This document shows, one piece after another, positions 1 through 5,104 of a DNA stretch of 5,104 nucleotides; the stretch's first letter is position 1; each line of letters begins with the position of its first letter. The translations under genes were made by a program, and so were the position numbers. The notes under the pieces are model-generated. The model was not told the origin of the DNA, did no database searches, and worked only from the letters and a program-made list of their open reading frames with translations. Location of the stretch: positions 1 to 5,104 of the forward strand of contig CACXEL010000226.1 in assembly GCA_902766655.1 (NCBI GenBank), written 5' to 3'. The DNA is from an uncultured Lachnospiraceae bacterium (lineage in GTDB: Bacteria > Bacillota > Clostridia > Lachnospirales > Lachnospiraceae).

Positions 1-48
1 TAGCTATACTATAGCACTTACGCGTCGGGGATGCAAGACCCAAATCTG

Positions 49-135
49 TTTTGAGAATCAGGGACGGTCCTGTTTTCTCATTTTTCGAAATGTTTTCGAA
101 AAATGAGAAAAAAGGACCGTCCCTGATTCTCAAAA
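49..135. repeat. Long near-perfect palindrome (REP/MITE-like hairpin)
   Basis: The arms at 49-90 and 94-135 are 42 nt each. They pair throughout except for one G/A mismatch (72 against 112), leaving a 3-nt loop (TGT, 91-93). The pairing can be extended by G48-C136. The outer arm contains the motif AGGGACGGTCC and the inner part is AT-rich (TTTTCTCATTTTTCGAAA). No T run follows the stem on either strand, so it is a poor intrinsic terminator. From memory, GGGACGGTCC-type palindromes are scattered in clostridial genomes and are often seen near IS200-like REP-associated tyrosine transposases; I could not verify this here. No transposase gene is in the window, so this would be a non-autonomous copy. 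It ends 13 bp before the -35 box of the following regulator gene. Confidence 0.85.
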
Positions 136-148
136 CCCCCGCCCACGG

Positions 149-177
149 TTGACATTGCCCGCCCGGGCGGATAGAGT
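149..177 (+). promoter_or_regulatory. Sigma-A-like promoter of the GntR-family gene
   Basis: A perfect TTGACA -35 box (149-154) is followed by a 17-bp spacer and TAGAGT (172-177), which matches the -10 consensus at 4 of 6 positions. The expected transcription start is near 183-185, just inside the downstream TGTATA/TATACA dyad. The spacer contains a perfect 12-bp GC palindrome, CCGCCCGGGCGG (159-170), which is unusual for a spacer and could affect promoter geometry or be bound by a protein. Confidence 0.7.
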
Positions 178-180
178 AAA

Positions 181-195
181 TGTATATCGTATACA
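181..195. promoter_or_regulatory. Putative GntR-family operator dyad
   Basis: TGTATA-TCG-TATACA is a perfect 6-bp inverted repeat with a 3-bp centre. It overlaps the predicted transcription start and lies 14 bp before the chosen start codon. GTATAC-cored dyads are common operators for GntR regulators of the FadR/FCD group, and such regulators often repress their own genes. Autoregulation is inferred from position. No second copy was noticed in the window, so any other targets lie outside it. Confidence 0.6.
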
Positions 196-198
196 GAA

Positions 199-205
199 AG
201 AGGTG
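199..205 (+). promoter_or_regulatory. Ribosome binding site that decides the GntR start
   Basis: AGAGGTG matches the anti-Shine-Dalgarno sequence well and is suitably spaced before the ATG at 210. The alternative in-frame ATG at 180 has no such site. It also lies upstream of the expected transcription start, so it should not be in the mRNA. Confidence 0.75.
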
Positions 206-209
206 GGTC

Positions 210-866
210 ATGGAGACTTTGAAAATGATGCCGGCCAGGGTCCGGATCGCGTCCATTCTGAAGAAGGCTATCTATGCGGGCGAGTACAGGAGCGGGGAGG
301 AGCTCAGCCTGACCGGCATTGCCGAGCAGCTGGGCATCAGCCGGACACCGGTCCGGGAGGCCTTCCAGACCCTGGAGGCCGAGGGGCTCATCACGCTGCG
401 CATGAACAAAGGCGCCATCGTCAACCCCATCGACAGGAAGTTCGTCCGCGACCGGTTCGAGATGCGGATCCTGCTCGAGTCGGAGGCGGCCGGCCGCGCG
501 GCGGAGCGGGGCATGGAGACCGGGAATCTCCTGGAGCGCCTTGCCAGGATGCAGGCGGACGGCATGGAGACGGTTGACGTGGCTGAGTACATGGAGCTGA
601 ACCAGGACATCCACATGTCCCTCTGGCAGGCGGCCGCCAACGAGAAGCTGGAGCAGTATCTGCTGGAGCTGTGGAACGGACCCAGCACCGGGCACTCAAG
701 GCCGGAGCAGCTGGACCACTACAGAAAATCAACCCGGGAGCACATCGTTATCCTCGAAGCGGTGCGAGACGGAAACATCCGGGCAGCCCGCGAAGCCATG
801 GCCGGACACATCCGGCGGAGCATGGATAATATTCTGCGGTATTACCCGGAGGAGCAGGAAGGGTGA
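210..866 (+). CDS. GntR-family transcriptional regulator, FadR/FCD subfamily
   Basis: This is a 218-residue cytoplasmic DNA-binding regulator, a usual length for the FCD subfamily. Residues about 10-72 form the N-terminal winged helix-turn-helix. The GntR signature is clear: LSLTGIAEQLGISRTPVREA (32-51), then LEAEGLI and a wing ending KGAIV. Residues about 78-210 form an all-helical FCD ligand-binding domain. The metal/ligand-site histidines are visible as H135 (in NQDIHMSL), H178 (EHIVILEAV) and H200 (MAGHI). N131 occupies the place where many family members have Asp (D..FH). FCD regulators usually respond to small organic acids or sugar acids; the effector cannot be told from sequence. The start at 210 is chosen over 180 because the ribosome binding site and promoter both fit it. 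The gene appears monocistronic, with its own promoter, an operator-like dyad and a downstream stem-loop. It may control genes before the window or the sugar kinase at 3687, but no matching dyad was seen near the kinase. Confidence 0.92.
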   Translation: METLKMMPARVRIASILKKAIYAGEYRSGEELSLTGIAEQLGISRTPVREAFQTLEAEGLITLRMNKGAIVNPIDRKFVRDRFEMRILLESEAAGRAAERGMETGNLLERLARMQADGMETVDVAEYMELNQDIHMSLWQAAANEKLEQYLLELWNGPSTGHSRPEQLDHYRKSTREHIVILEAVRDGNIRAAREAMAGHIRRSMDNILRYYPEEQEG

Positions 867-922
867 CAGGAATCGGCATGCTTGTCTCCTGGTGCTGAAC
901 TCTTACGACAAATTGGAAAAAT

Positions 923-985
923 GATCCGCGGAGTCTGTGGAGGACATCGGTAAGATGATCTGCCACCGGTTCCGCGGATCTTTTT
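923..985 (+). terminator. Probable intrinsic terminator after the GntR gene
   Basis: GATCCGCGGA (923-932) pairs perfectly with TCCGCGGATC (971-980) and is followed at once by TTTTT (981-985). The 38-nt loop is long for a terminator, but GTGG (937-940) can pair with CCAC (963-966) inside it, giving an extended structure. It lies 56 bp after the regulator stop and before the next promoter. The long loop leaves room for another structured-RNA role, but no known riboswitch class was recognised. Confidence 0.6.
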
Positions 986-1005
986 CGGAGCCGCAGGCGA
1001 AGGTG

Positions 1006-1034
1006 TTGACAGATTGGTCTATAGGTGATAGACT
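1006..1034 (+). promoter_or_regulatory. Sigma-A-like promoter of the blaI-like/M56 operon
   Basis: A perfect TTGACA (1006-1011), a 17-bp spacer and TAGACT (1029-1034; 4 of 6 matches to TATAAT) place the transcription start near 1041. The -10 box lies inside the first operator copy, and the second copy covers the start region, so repressor binding should block polymerase directly. Confidence 0.8.
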
Positions 1035-1057
1035 AAGGTCTATAAAGAGTAGACCAA
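1016..1057. promoter_or_regulatory. Tandem operators for the BlaI-like repressor
   Basis: Two adjacent 21-bp units, 1016-1036 and 1037-1057, are direct repeats of each other with 15 of 21 positions identical. Each contains a dyad GTCTA-N7-TAGAC: 1017-1033, extended to GTCTAT-N5-ATAGAC; and 1038-1054, extended to GGTCTA-N7-TAGACC at 1037-1055. The dyad centres are 21 bp apart, two helical turns, so two repressor dimers would bind the same DNA face. BlaI/MecI promoters typically carry two dyads arranged this way. The half-site differs from the TACA/TGTA core known for staphylococcal BlaI/MecI, so it should be specific to this regulator. Confidence 0.8.
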
Positions 1058-1070
1058 AAGGAGGACTGCC

Positions 1071-1436
1071 ATGGAGGAGAAAAAACTCGGAGCGGTGGAG
1101 AGCCGCTTTGCTGACCTGATCTGGGAAAATGCCCCCATAAGCTCGACGGCCCTCGTCAGGCTGTGCGAGCAGGAACTGGACTGGAAGAAATCCACTACCT
1201 ACACCGTACTCAAAAAAATGTGTCAGCGCGGTCTTTTTCAGAATGACCGCGGCATCGTCTCCGTGCTGGTGACGAAGGAGGAGTTCGCTGCGGCGCAGAG
1301 CGAGCGGTTCGTGGAGGAGACCTTTGCTGGCTCTCTCCCGGCTTTTCTGGCTGCCTTCACTTCACGCAAGCGTCTTTCGGAGGGGGAAGTGGATGAAATC
1401 CAGAAGCTGATCGACGCCTACAGGGAGGGCAGGTAA
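1071..1436 (+). CDS. BlaI/MecI/CopY-family transcriptional repressor
   Basis: This is a 121-residue protein, close to the usual 120-130 of BlaI/MecI. Residues about 5-70 form the winged helix: ESRFADLIWENAPISSTALV, then the recognition region KKSTTYTVLKKMCQRGLF (39-56), typical of the TT-TxL-RL pattern in this family. Residues about 72-121 form the helical dimerisation tail. In staphylococcal BlaI, cleavage after an Asn before Phe (N101-F102) inactivates the repressor. The equivalent place here appears to be A95-F96 in FLAAFTSRKRLS, so a site is present but its residues differ. An AGGAGG ribosome binding site (1059-1064) lies 6 nt before the ATG. The gene is the first of a two-gene operon, with the M56 protease starting on the very next base. 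It probably represses its own operon through the two operators at 1016-1057. Other targets, such as a beta-lactamase or envelope-stress gene, are not visible in the window. Confidence 0.93.
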   Translation: MEEKKLGAVESRFADLIWENAPISSTALVRLCEQELDWKKSTTYTVLKKMCQRGLFQNDRGIVSVLVTKEEFAAAQSERFVEETFAGSLPAFLAAFTSRKRLSEGEVDEIQKLIDAYREGR

Positions 1437-3338
1437 ATGAACGCCTTTCTCGAAAAGCTGCTCAATATGAGCGTGGCCGGAAGCGTTCTCATCCTGGCTG
1501 TTGTCATTTTCCGTCTGATACTCGCAAGGATGAGGGCGCCGAGGTGGATTATCTGCGCCATGTGGGGACTCGTGGCTTTCCGTCTTGTCTGCCCGGTCAG
1601 CCTCGTATCCCCGGTCTCGGTTTTCCGCGCGGTCCCGCATATGGTGAGCGGGGGCGGAGAAGTGGAGGTCTTTCACCTGGAGGAAGAAGGCGGGGAGCCG
1701 GCGCAGGCCCTCTGGAATAATGAAGCGCCCGAAACAGGTCCGGGCATGTCTTCCGGCAGTGAAGGCGATTCCCCGGCTCCGGCAGAGCGGAGCGGCGGCA
1801 GAACGTCCTCTGCGTTTGCGCTGATATACCTGGCAGGCCTGGGCGCCATGCTTCTCTATATGGGAATCAGCACATGGATGATCGGGAGAAAAGTATCCGT
1901 CTCTCTGCGGCAGCGGGGAAATGTCCGCATTTGCGACGAGCTGGATGCACCCTTCATCATGGGTATCCTGAGGCCTGTCATTTATCTTCCTTCGTCCCTG
2001 AGCAGGGAGGAGAGGCGCTATGTGCTGGCGCATGAGCGGGCACATCTGCGCAGGCGCGACCACATCCGGAAGCCGCTCGGCTTTCTGATCCTGAGCCTCC
2101 ACTGGTTCAACCCGTTCTGCTGGCTCGCCTTCGTGCTCTTCGGCAGAGATATTGAGTTCGCCTGCGATGAGAGCGTGATCCGCACTTTTGGGCGGTCTGA
2201 GCGCGCCGCCTATTCCCAGACCCTGCTGAACGTCAGCAGTCACAGAATCCTCGCGGCCTGCCCGGTCGCCTTCGGGGAGTCTGACGTGAAGAGTCGTGTC
2301 AAGTCGATCCTGAAGTACAGGAGGCCTGCGCTCCGGGTCACAGTTCTGGCTCTGATTGCCTGCGCGGTGCTGACAGCTTGCTTTGGCGCGGATCCGCTGC
2401 CGGGGGAGACGGAGGCGGCTGCCGGACAGGAGGCATCTTCCGGCGCCGGAGCGGGAGGCGCGCAGGAGTTCTCTTCTGTAACGCCCGATTCCTCCGAATC
2501 TTCTGCGGGAACGGATGGTTCGGGCAATTTACATGAATCATCCGAGGGAACGGCTGATCCGCAGGAGTCTTCTGCCGCTGCGGACGATAAAACGGCTGAT
2601 TCGTCCCCGCAACCGGTCAGGATCTCTGCCGGAGGCCTTACTGTCGAACCCGGCCTCTTTCTGCTCTACGAGATGAAATGGAAGGGGAATGACTGGTCCT
2701 TCGAGGACGGACCGGCGCTTGAAGCTCAGATAAATGAGCTTGAGAAGCTTCCCGTCCTTACGTCAACGGACGGGTTCTCGGTCGACTTCGGTGGATATGT
2801 GCGGAAGAGCGGGCTGCAGATCTATGATGACAGCTTCGAGCTGATCCGGGATTCCTGGTACGGAGACACTGCTCTCAACTGGCTCACGCCGGGCAGTTAT
2901 TTCGGCGTGCTGGAAGTGTATGGCCCGCTCGGACGCTACATCGCCTCTCAGGACTCCTACGAAGAGAATGTGTACAGCTGTGTTTTCAGGATATCTGTTT
3001 CAAATGAAGGCACTGCCCCGTATACGCCGGAAATGATATCGGACCTGACGGAAGCCAGGCTGAGTCTTATGGGTGAGGAATATGTGCTGAATGACGAGGC
3101 AGGCCTTTTGAGACTGGAGGAGTGGCTCAAAAACGCGGAAGTGCTGCCGGGAGGCGCCGGCTGTCCTTTTGGGAGCCTGCTGACACTGACCTGTGCTGAC
3201 GGCAGCACATATTCCTGCTGTCCCGCGGAGGACAGCTGCGGAGTAGTGTTCTCGGACGGTGTGTATTACCGATATGCTTCGGACAACGAGGAGTTCCTCG
3301 CGCTCTTCGGCGCCAGGTATCCCTGGATGGAGGGATGA
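1437..3338 (+). CDS. M56-family (BlaR1/MecR1-like) membrane metalloprotease, non-beta-lactam sensor
   Basis: This 633-residue membrane protein is the likely sensor-protease partner of the BlaI-like repressor. Hydrophobic segments lie near residues 10-30, 37-58, 126-147, 214-235 and 301-317. The zinc protease core is intact: APFIMG (171-176), the HERAH motif (H199, E200, H203), RRRDH (205-209), HWFNPFCW, and EFACDE, where E240 is the expected third zinc ligand and D244 a conserved partner. These match family M56, which cleaves BlaI-type repressors in the cytoplasm. After the last membrane segment comes a low-complexity Ser/Glu/Gly/Ala-rich acidic linker (about 318-390). About 240 residues of presumed extracytoplasmic sequence follow, in two apparent parts (about 393-525 and 530-633, the second Cys-containing). 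No SxxK/STxK-type penicillin-binding motif was seen, so beta-lactam sensing is unlikely. A lipobox-like LTAC ends the last hydrophobic segment (312-315). GGAGGG (1424-1429), inside the end of the preceding gene, serves as ribosome binding site, and the zero-base junction suggests coupled translation. Protease class is confident; signal and targets are unknown. Confidence 0.9.
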   Translation: MNAFLEKLLNMSVAGSVLILAVVIFRLILARMRAPRWIICAMWGLVAFRLVCPVSLVSPVSVFRAVPHMVSGGGEVEVFHLEEEGGEPAQALWNNEAPETGPGMSSGSEGDSPAPAERSGGRTSSAFALIYLAGLGAMLLYMGISTWMIGRKVSVSLRQRGNVRICDELDAPFIMGILRPVIYLPSSLSREERRYVLAHERAHLRRRDHIRKPLGFLILSLHWFNPFCWLAFVLFGRDIEFACDESVIRTFGRSERAAYSQTLLNVSSHRILAACPVAFGESDVKSRVKSILKYRRPALRVTVLALIACAVLTACFGADPLPGETEAAAGQEASSGAGAGGAQEFSSVTPDSSESSAGTDGSGNLHESSEGTADPQESSAAADDKTADSSPQPVRISAGGLTVEPGLFLLYEMKWKGNDWSFEDGPALEAQINELEKLPVLTSTDGFSVDFGGYVRKSGLQIYDDSFELIRDSWYGDTALNWLTPGSYFGVLEVYGPLGRYIASQDSYEENVYSCVFRISVSNEGTAPYTPEMISDLTEARLSLMGEEYVLNDEAGLLRLEEWLKNAEVLPGGAGCPFGSLLTLTCADGSTYSCCPAEDSCGVVFSDGVYYRYASDNEEFLALFGARYPWMEG

Positions 3339-3361
3339 GAAGCGGGACCATACAGGCGAAA

Positions 3362-3395
3362 AAAGACGCCCCACTTCCAGGTGGGGCGTCTTTCT
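3362..3395 (+). terminator. Intrinsic terminator of the blaI-like/M56 operon
   Basis: A perfect 13-bp stem (3362-3374 with 3381-3393; core GACGCCCCAC/GTGGGGCGTC) with a 6-nt loop TTCCAG is followed by a T-rich end (TTTCT). It starts 24 nt after the M56 stop codon. An A run on the 5' side means it could also act, more weakly, on transcripts from the opposite direction. Confidence 0.9.
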
Positions 3396-3496
3396 GCAAT
3401 CATTTATCTAACCATTTATTTTATCATATTGTTATGAAAAATGCAAACCGGCATATTCAATAAGAAACAGGTATGTAGTTTATGAAAGAGTCCCTA

Positions 3497-3525
3497 TTGA
3501 CGGAAGCGGATGGCTGGCTTATTAT
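3497..3525 (+). promoter_or_regulatory. Sigma-A-like promoter of the FGGY kinase gene
   Basis: TTGACG (3497-3502; 5 of 6) and TATTAT (3520-3525; 5 of 6) are separated by exactly 17 bp in an AT-rich region after the preceding operon's terminator. The transcription start would be near 3532, leaving a leader of about 155 nt before the kinase ATG. Confidence 0.7.
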
Positions 3526-3538
3526 GTAAATATATTAA

Positions 3539-3553
3539 GTAAAACGTATTTAC
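3539..3553. promoter_or_regulatory. Candidate operator dyad downstream of the kinase promoter
   Basis: GTAAA-ACGTA-TTTAC is a 5-bp inverted repeat about 7-21 bases after the predicted transcription start, where a repressor would block initiation or clearance. It loosely recalls LacI/CcpA-type (TGTAAA-CG-TTTACA) or AraR-type sites but fits neither consensus well, so the binding protein is unknown. Confidence 0.35.
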
Positions 3554-3686
3554 AAAATAGACAATCAAAACTGCACTAAAGAGCATTCGCATACGCTGGC
3601 TGTGCGATTGCGGAATCTGGAAAGAAGCAACCATCTGTATCGCGGAACCGGAGCGCAGGATATGCGCCGGAAAGGGAGGAAAAGAC

Positions 3687-5104
3687 ATGAGCGAACGTAA
3701 CATTATTGAATCCGGACAGACAGCACTGGGTATCGAATTCGGTTCGACCCGGATCAAGGCGATCCTGTCAGACTATTCGGGTCACGTCCTGGCGTCCGGC
3801 GCCTACGACTGGGAGAACCAGCTGATCGACGACATCTGGACCTACTCTCTGGACCAGGTGCGCATCGGCATGCAGGGCTGCTATTCCGCGCTCCGCGAGG
3901 ACGTGCTTGAGAAGTACGGTATCGCGCTGACCACTATCGGTGTGATCGGTATCAGCGCGATGATGCACGGCTATATTGCCAGGGATGCTGAGGGGAAGCA
4001 GCTGGCTCCCTTCCAGACCTGGCGCAACACCAACACCCTGGTCGCCGCTGCGCGGCTGACCAACCTTTTCGCCTACAATGTGCCTGACAGATGGTCAGTG
4101 GCCCACCTATATCAGAGAATGCTTGACGGCGAAGCCCATGTCAGAGAGATCGCCACAGTAGATACTCTGGCCGCCTACGTCCACCATCTGCTGACCGGCG
4201 AGCACGTGCTGGGTATCGGCGATGCCTCCGGCATGTTCCCGATCGATACCGACAAGAAGGACTACAATGAGCGTATGATCGGGCAGTTCATGGACCTCAT
4301 CGCGGAGTACAAGTATCCCTGGTCCTTCCGGGATATCTTCCCCAAGGTCCTGTCGGCGGGCGATGACGCCGGCTGCCTGACGGAGGAAGGCGCTGCCCTG
4401 CTCGATGTGACCGGCACGCTGAAGCCCGGTATCCCCTTCTGCCCGCCTGAAGGCGATGCGGGAACAGGCATGGTCGCGACGAACGCCGTCGCTCCCCGCA
4501 CCGGCAACCTCTCCGCCGGCACCAGCATCTTTGCCATGATCGTCCTTGAAAAGCAGCTCTCCCGCGTCTACAGGGAGATCGATATGGTGACGACGCCCGG
4601 CGGCGATCCCGTTGCCATGTCCCACGCCAACAACGGCACGTCCGACCTCAACGCCTGGGTGGACATTTTCCGCTCCTTCGCCGCGCTGACCGGAAATCCT
4701 GTTGGCGCCGGCCAGGCGTTCGAGCTCCTCTACAGGCACACGCTTGAAGGGGATGCGGACTGCGGCGGCCTGCTCGCTTACGGCTACCTCTCCGGCGAGG
4801 GAATCACCCACCTCGAGGAAGGCCGTCCGCTCTTTGTGAGAAGGCCGGACAGCAAATTCAACCTGGCCAACTTCATGAGAGCCCACCTCTATACTTCTCT
4901 CGGCGCAGTCCGGATGGGTATGGATTTCCTGACCCGCGACGAAGGCATTCAGATCGACCGCTTAATGGGACACGGCGGTATGTTCAAGACTCCCGGGGTT
5001 GCCCAGAGATATCTCTCCGCGGCGATCAGCGCTCCCGTCACGGTCATGGAGACGGCCGGTGAGGGCGGTGCCTGGGGCATCGCGCTGCTCGGCGCCTACA
5101 AGAA
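3687..5104 (+). CDS. FGGY-family carbohydrate kinase (possibly AraK-type ribulokinase), 3' end beyond window
   Basis: A cytoplasmic sugar kinase that would transfer phosphate from ATP to a (probably pentulose) sugar. The open frame runs from ATG 3687 to the window edge (472 whole codons plus 2 bases); a GGGAGGA ribosome binding site (3674-3680) lies 6 nt upstream. FGGY kinases are usually about 500-540 residues, so only a short C-terminal part is missing. Visible motifs: phosphate-1 loop [13 protein letters not shown] (15-27), with Glu17 where most FGGY kinases have Asp; MMHG (92-95) and WRN (112-114) in the substrate region; EGDAGTG, with D257 the expected catalytic base; TGNLSAGTS (272-280); GHGGMF (428-433); and GEGGAWG (458-464) of the nucleotide-binding C-terminal domain. 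The N-terminal lead of about 12 residues and the overall pattern recall a clostridial group that includes the non-orthologous ribulokinase AraK of Clostridium acetobutylicum. That is recall, not a search result, and xylulose or another ketose remains possible. The genes after it would help most: araD/araA neighbours would support arabinose use. It has its own promoter and leader. Confidence 0.9.
   Translation, partial: MSERNIIESGQTALGIEFGSTRIKAILSDYSGHVLASGAYDWENQLIDDIWTYSLDQVRIGMQGCYSALREDVLEKYGIALTTIGVIGISAMMHGYIARDAEGKQLAPFQTWRNTNTLVAAARLTNLFAYNVPDRWSVAHLYQRMLDGEAHVREIATVDTLAAYVHHLLTGEHVLGIGDASGMFPIDTDKKDYNERMIGQFMDLIAEYKYPWSFRDIFPKVLSAGDDAGCLTEEGAALLDVTGTLKPGIPFCPPEGDAGTGMVATNAVAPRTGNLSAGTSIFAMIVLEKQLSRVYREIDMVTTPGGDPVAMSHANNGTSDLNAWVDIFRSFAALTGNPVGAGQAFELLYRHTLEGDADCGGLLAYGYLSGEGITHLEEGRPLFVRRPDSKFNLANFMRAHLYTSLGAVRMGMDFLTRDEGIQIDRLMGHGGMFKTPGVAQRYLSAAISAPVTVMETAGEGGAWGIALLGAYK

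Larger units (their letters stand above)
3396..3686 (+). other. AT-rich intergenic region and kinase leader
   Basis: No convincing gene is seen between the terminator and the kinase. The first 100 bases are AT-rich and featureless to the eye. They are followed by the kinase promoter (3497-3525) and a leader of about 155 nt that is more GC-rich towards its 3' end. The leader holds a GTAAA-N5-TTTAC dyad (3539-3553) and candidate hairpins. ATTCGCA (3585-3591) can pair with TGCGGAAT (3609-3616, one bulge), or its TCGCA part can pair with TGCGA (3603-3607); these are mutually exclusive. GCGC (3653-3656) can pair with GCGC (3664-3667) just before the ribosome binding site. No known riboswitch class was recognised. 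Confidence 0.6.

Noticed and set aside
3..15. Short dyad GCTATA-C-TATAGC at the window edge
   Set aside because: It may be an operator or -10 region of something upstream, but at 13 bp with no visible gene context it cannot be supported.
49..135. The long palindrome as a transcription terminator
   Set aside because: The stem is very stable, but no T run follows it on either strand (CAAAACCCC on one side, CAAAACAGA in the other direction).
78..695. 205-codon minus-strand open frame across the palindrome and the GntR gene
   Set aside because: It is antisense to a clear GntR/FCD protein, has low-complexity composition with no recognisable domain, and ends inside the palindrome. It is a shadow of GC-rich coding sequence.
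923..985. T-box or other riboswitch in front of the BlaI-like gene
   Set aside because: The GGTTCCGCGG stretch briefly suggested a T-box, but the conserved TGGNACCGCG element is absent and the operon promoter lies downstream of the structure.
937..1119. 60-codon plus-strand open frame
   Set aside because: It runs through the terminator, promoter and tandem operators and overlaps the BlaI-like gene in another frame; no ribosome binding site or family resemblance.
1362..2243. 293-codon minus-strand open frame opposite the M56 protease
   Set aside because: It lies opposite the conserved M56 core (HERAH, EFACDE), is rich in Arg/His/Pro/Gln as expected of an antisense frame, and shows no recognisable domain or good ribosome binding site.
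3019..3026. CGTATACG palindrome as a second GntR operator
   Set aside because: It lies deep inside the M56 coding sequence, lacks the TGTATA/TATACA arms of the dyad at 181-195 and is short enough to occur by chance.
3482..3529. 15-codon small open frame starting at ATG 3482
   Set aside because: It overlaps the kinase promoter boxes, has no convincing ribosome binding site and would lie mostly upstream of the transcription start.
4107..4886. 259-codon minus-strand open frame opposite the FGGY kinase
   Set aside because: It is antisense to a kinase with all its family motifs in frame, and the composition is that of a shadow frame.

Overview
The window looks like chromosomal DNA from a moderately GC-rich member of the Clostridia, most like Lachnospiraceae. 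The reasons are strong AGGAGG-type ribosome binding sites, sigma-A-like promoters with 17-bp spacers, short stem-loop terminators, a BlaI/M56 regulator pair and a clostridial-type FGGY sugar kinase. The taxonomic call is inference from gene style, not from a marker gene. All four genes lie on the + strand.

Region 1 (1-866): an 87-nt near-perfect palindrome (49-135) sits just upstream of a sigma-A-like promoter (149-177). A TGTATA-N3-TATACA operator-like dyad (181-195) lies at the predicted transcription start, and a GntR-family FCD-type repressor gene follows (210-866). The promoter and ribosome binding site both favour the ATG at 210 over the earlier in-frame ATG at 180. A stem-loop with a T run (923-985) follows the gene.

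Region 2 (1006-3395): a self-contained regulatory operon. One promoter (1006-1034) is covered by two imperfect copies of a 21-bp operator, spaced exactly two helical turns apart. It drives a BlaI/MecI-family repressor (1071-1436) and, with no intervening base, an M56-family membrane metalloprotease of the BlaR1/MecR1 type (1437-3338). A strong terminator (3362-3395) closes the unit. By analogy with BlaR1-BlaI, the protease would sense an external signal and inactivate the repressor. However, its C-terminal half is not a penicillin-binding domain. It is a long acidic Ser/Glu/Gly-rich linker followed by about 240 residues of unassigned extracytoplasmic sequence, so the signal is unknown.

Region 3 (3396-5104): an AT-rich intergenic stretch with a good promoter (3497-3525) and a leader of about 155 nt with a dyad and possible hairpins. 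It leads into an FGGY-family carbohydrate kinase that runs off the window end (472 complete codons seen). The kinase resembles the clostridial group that includes the non-orthologous ribulokinase (AraK); that substrate assignment is tentative.

The three units have separate promoters, and no operator motif is visibly shared between them, so the window shows neighbouring, independently controlled units rather than one pathway. I do not see a clearly undescribed system. The most interesting element is the BlaI/M56 pair with a non-beta-lactam sensor domain.
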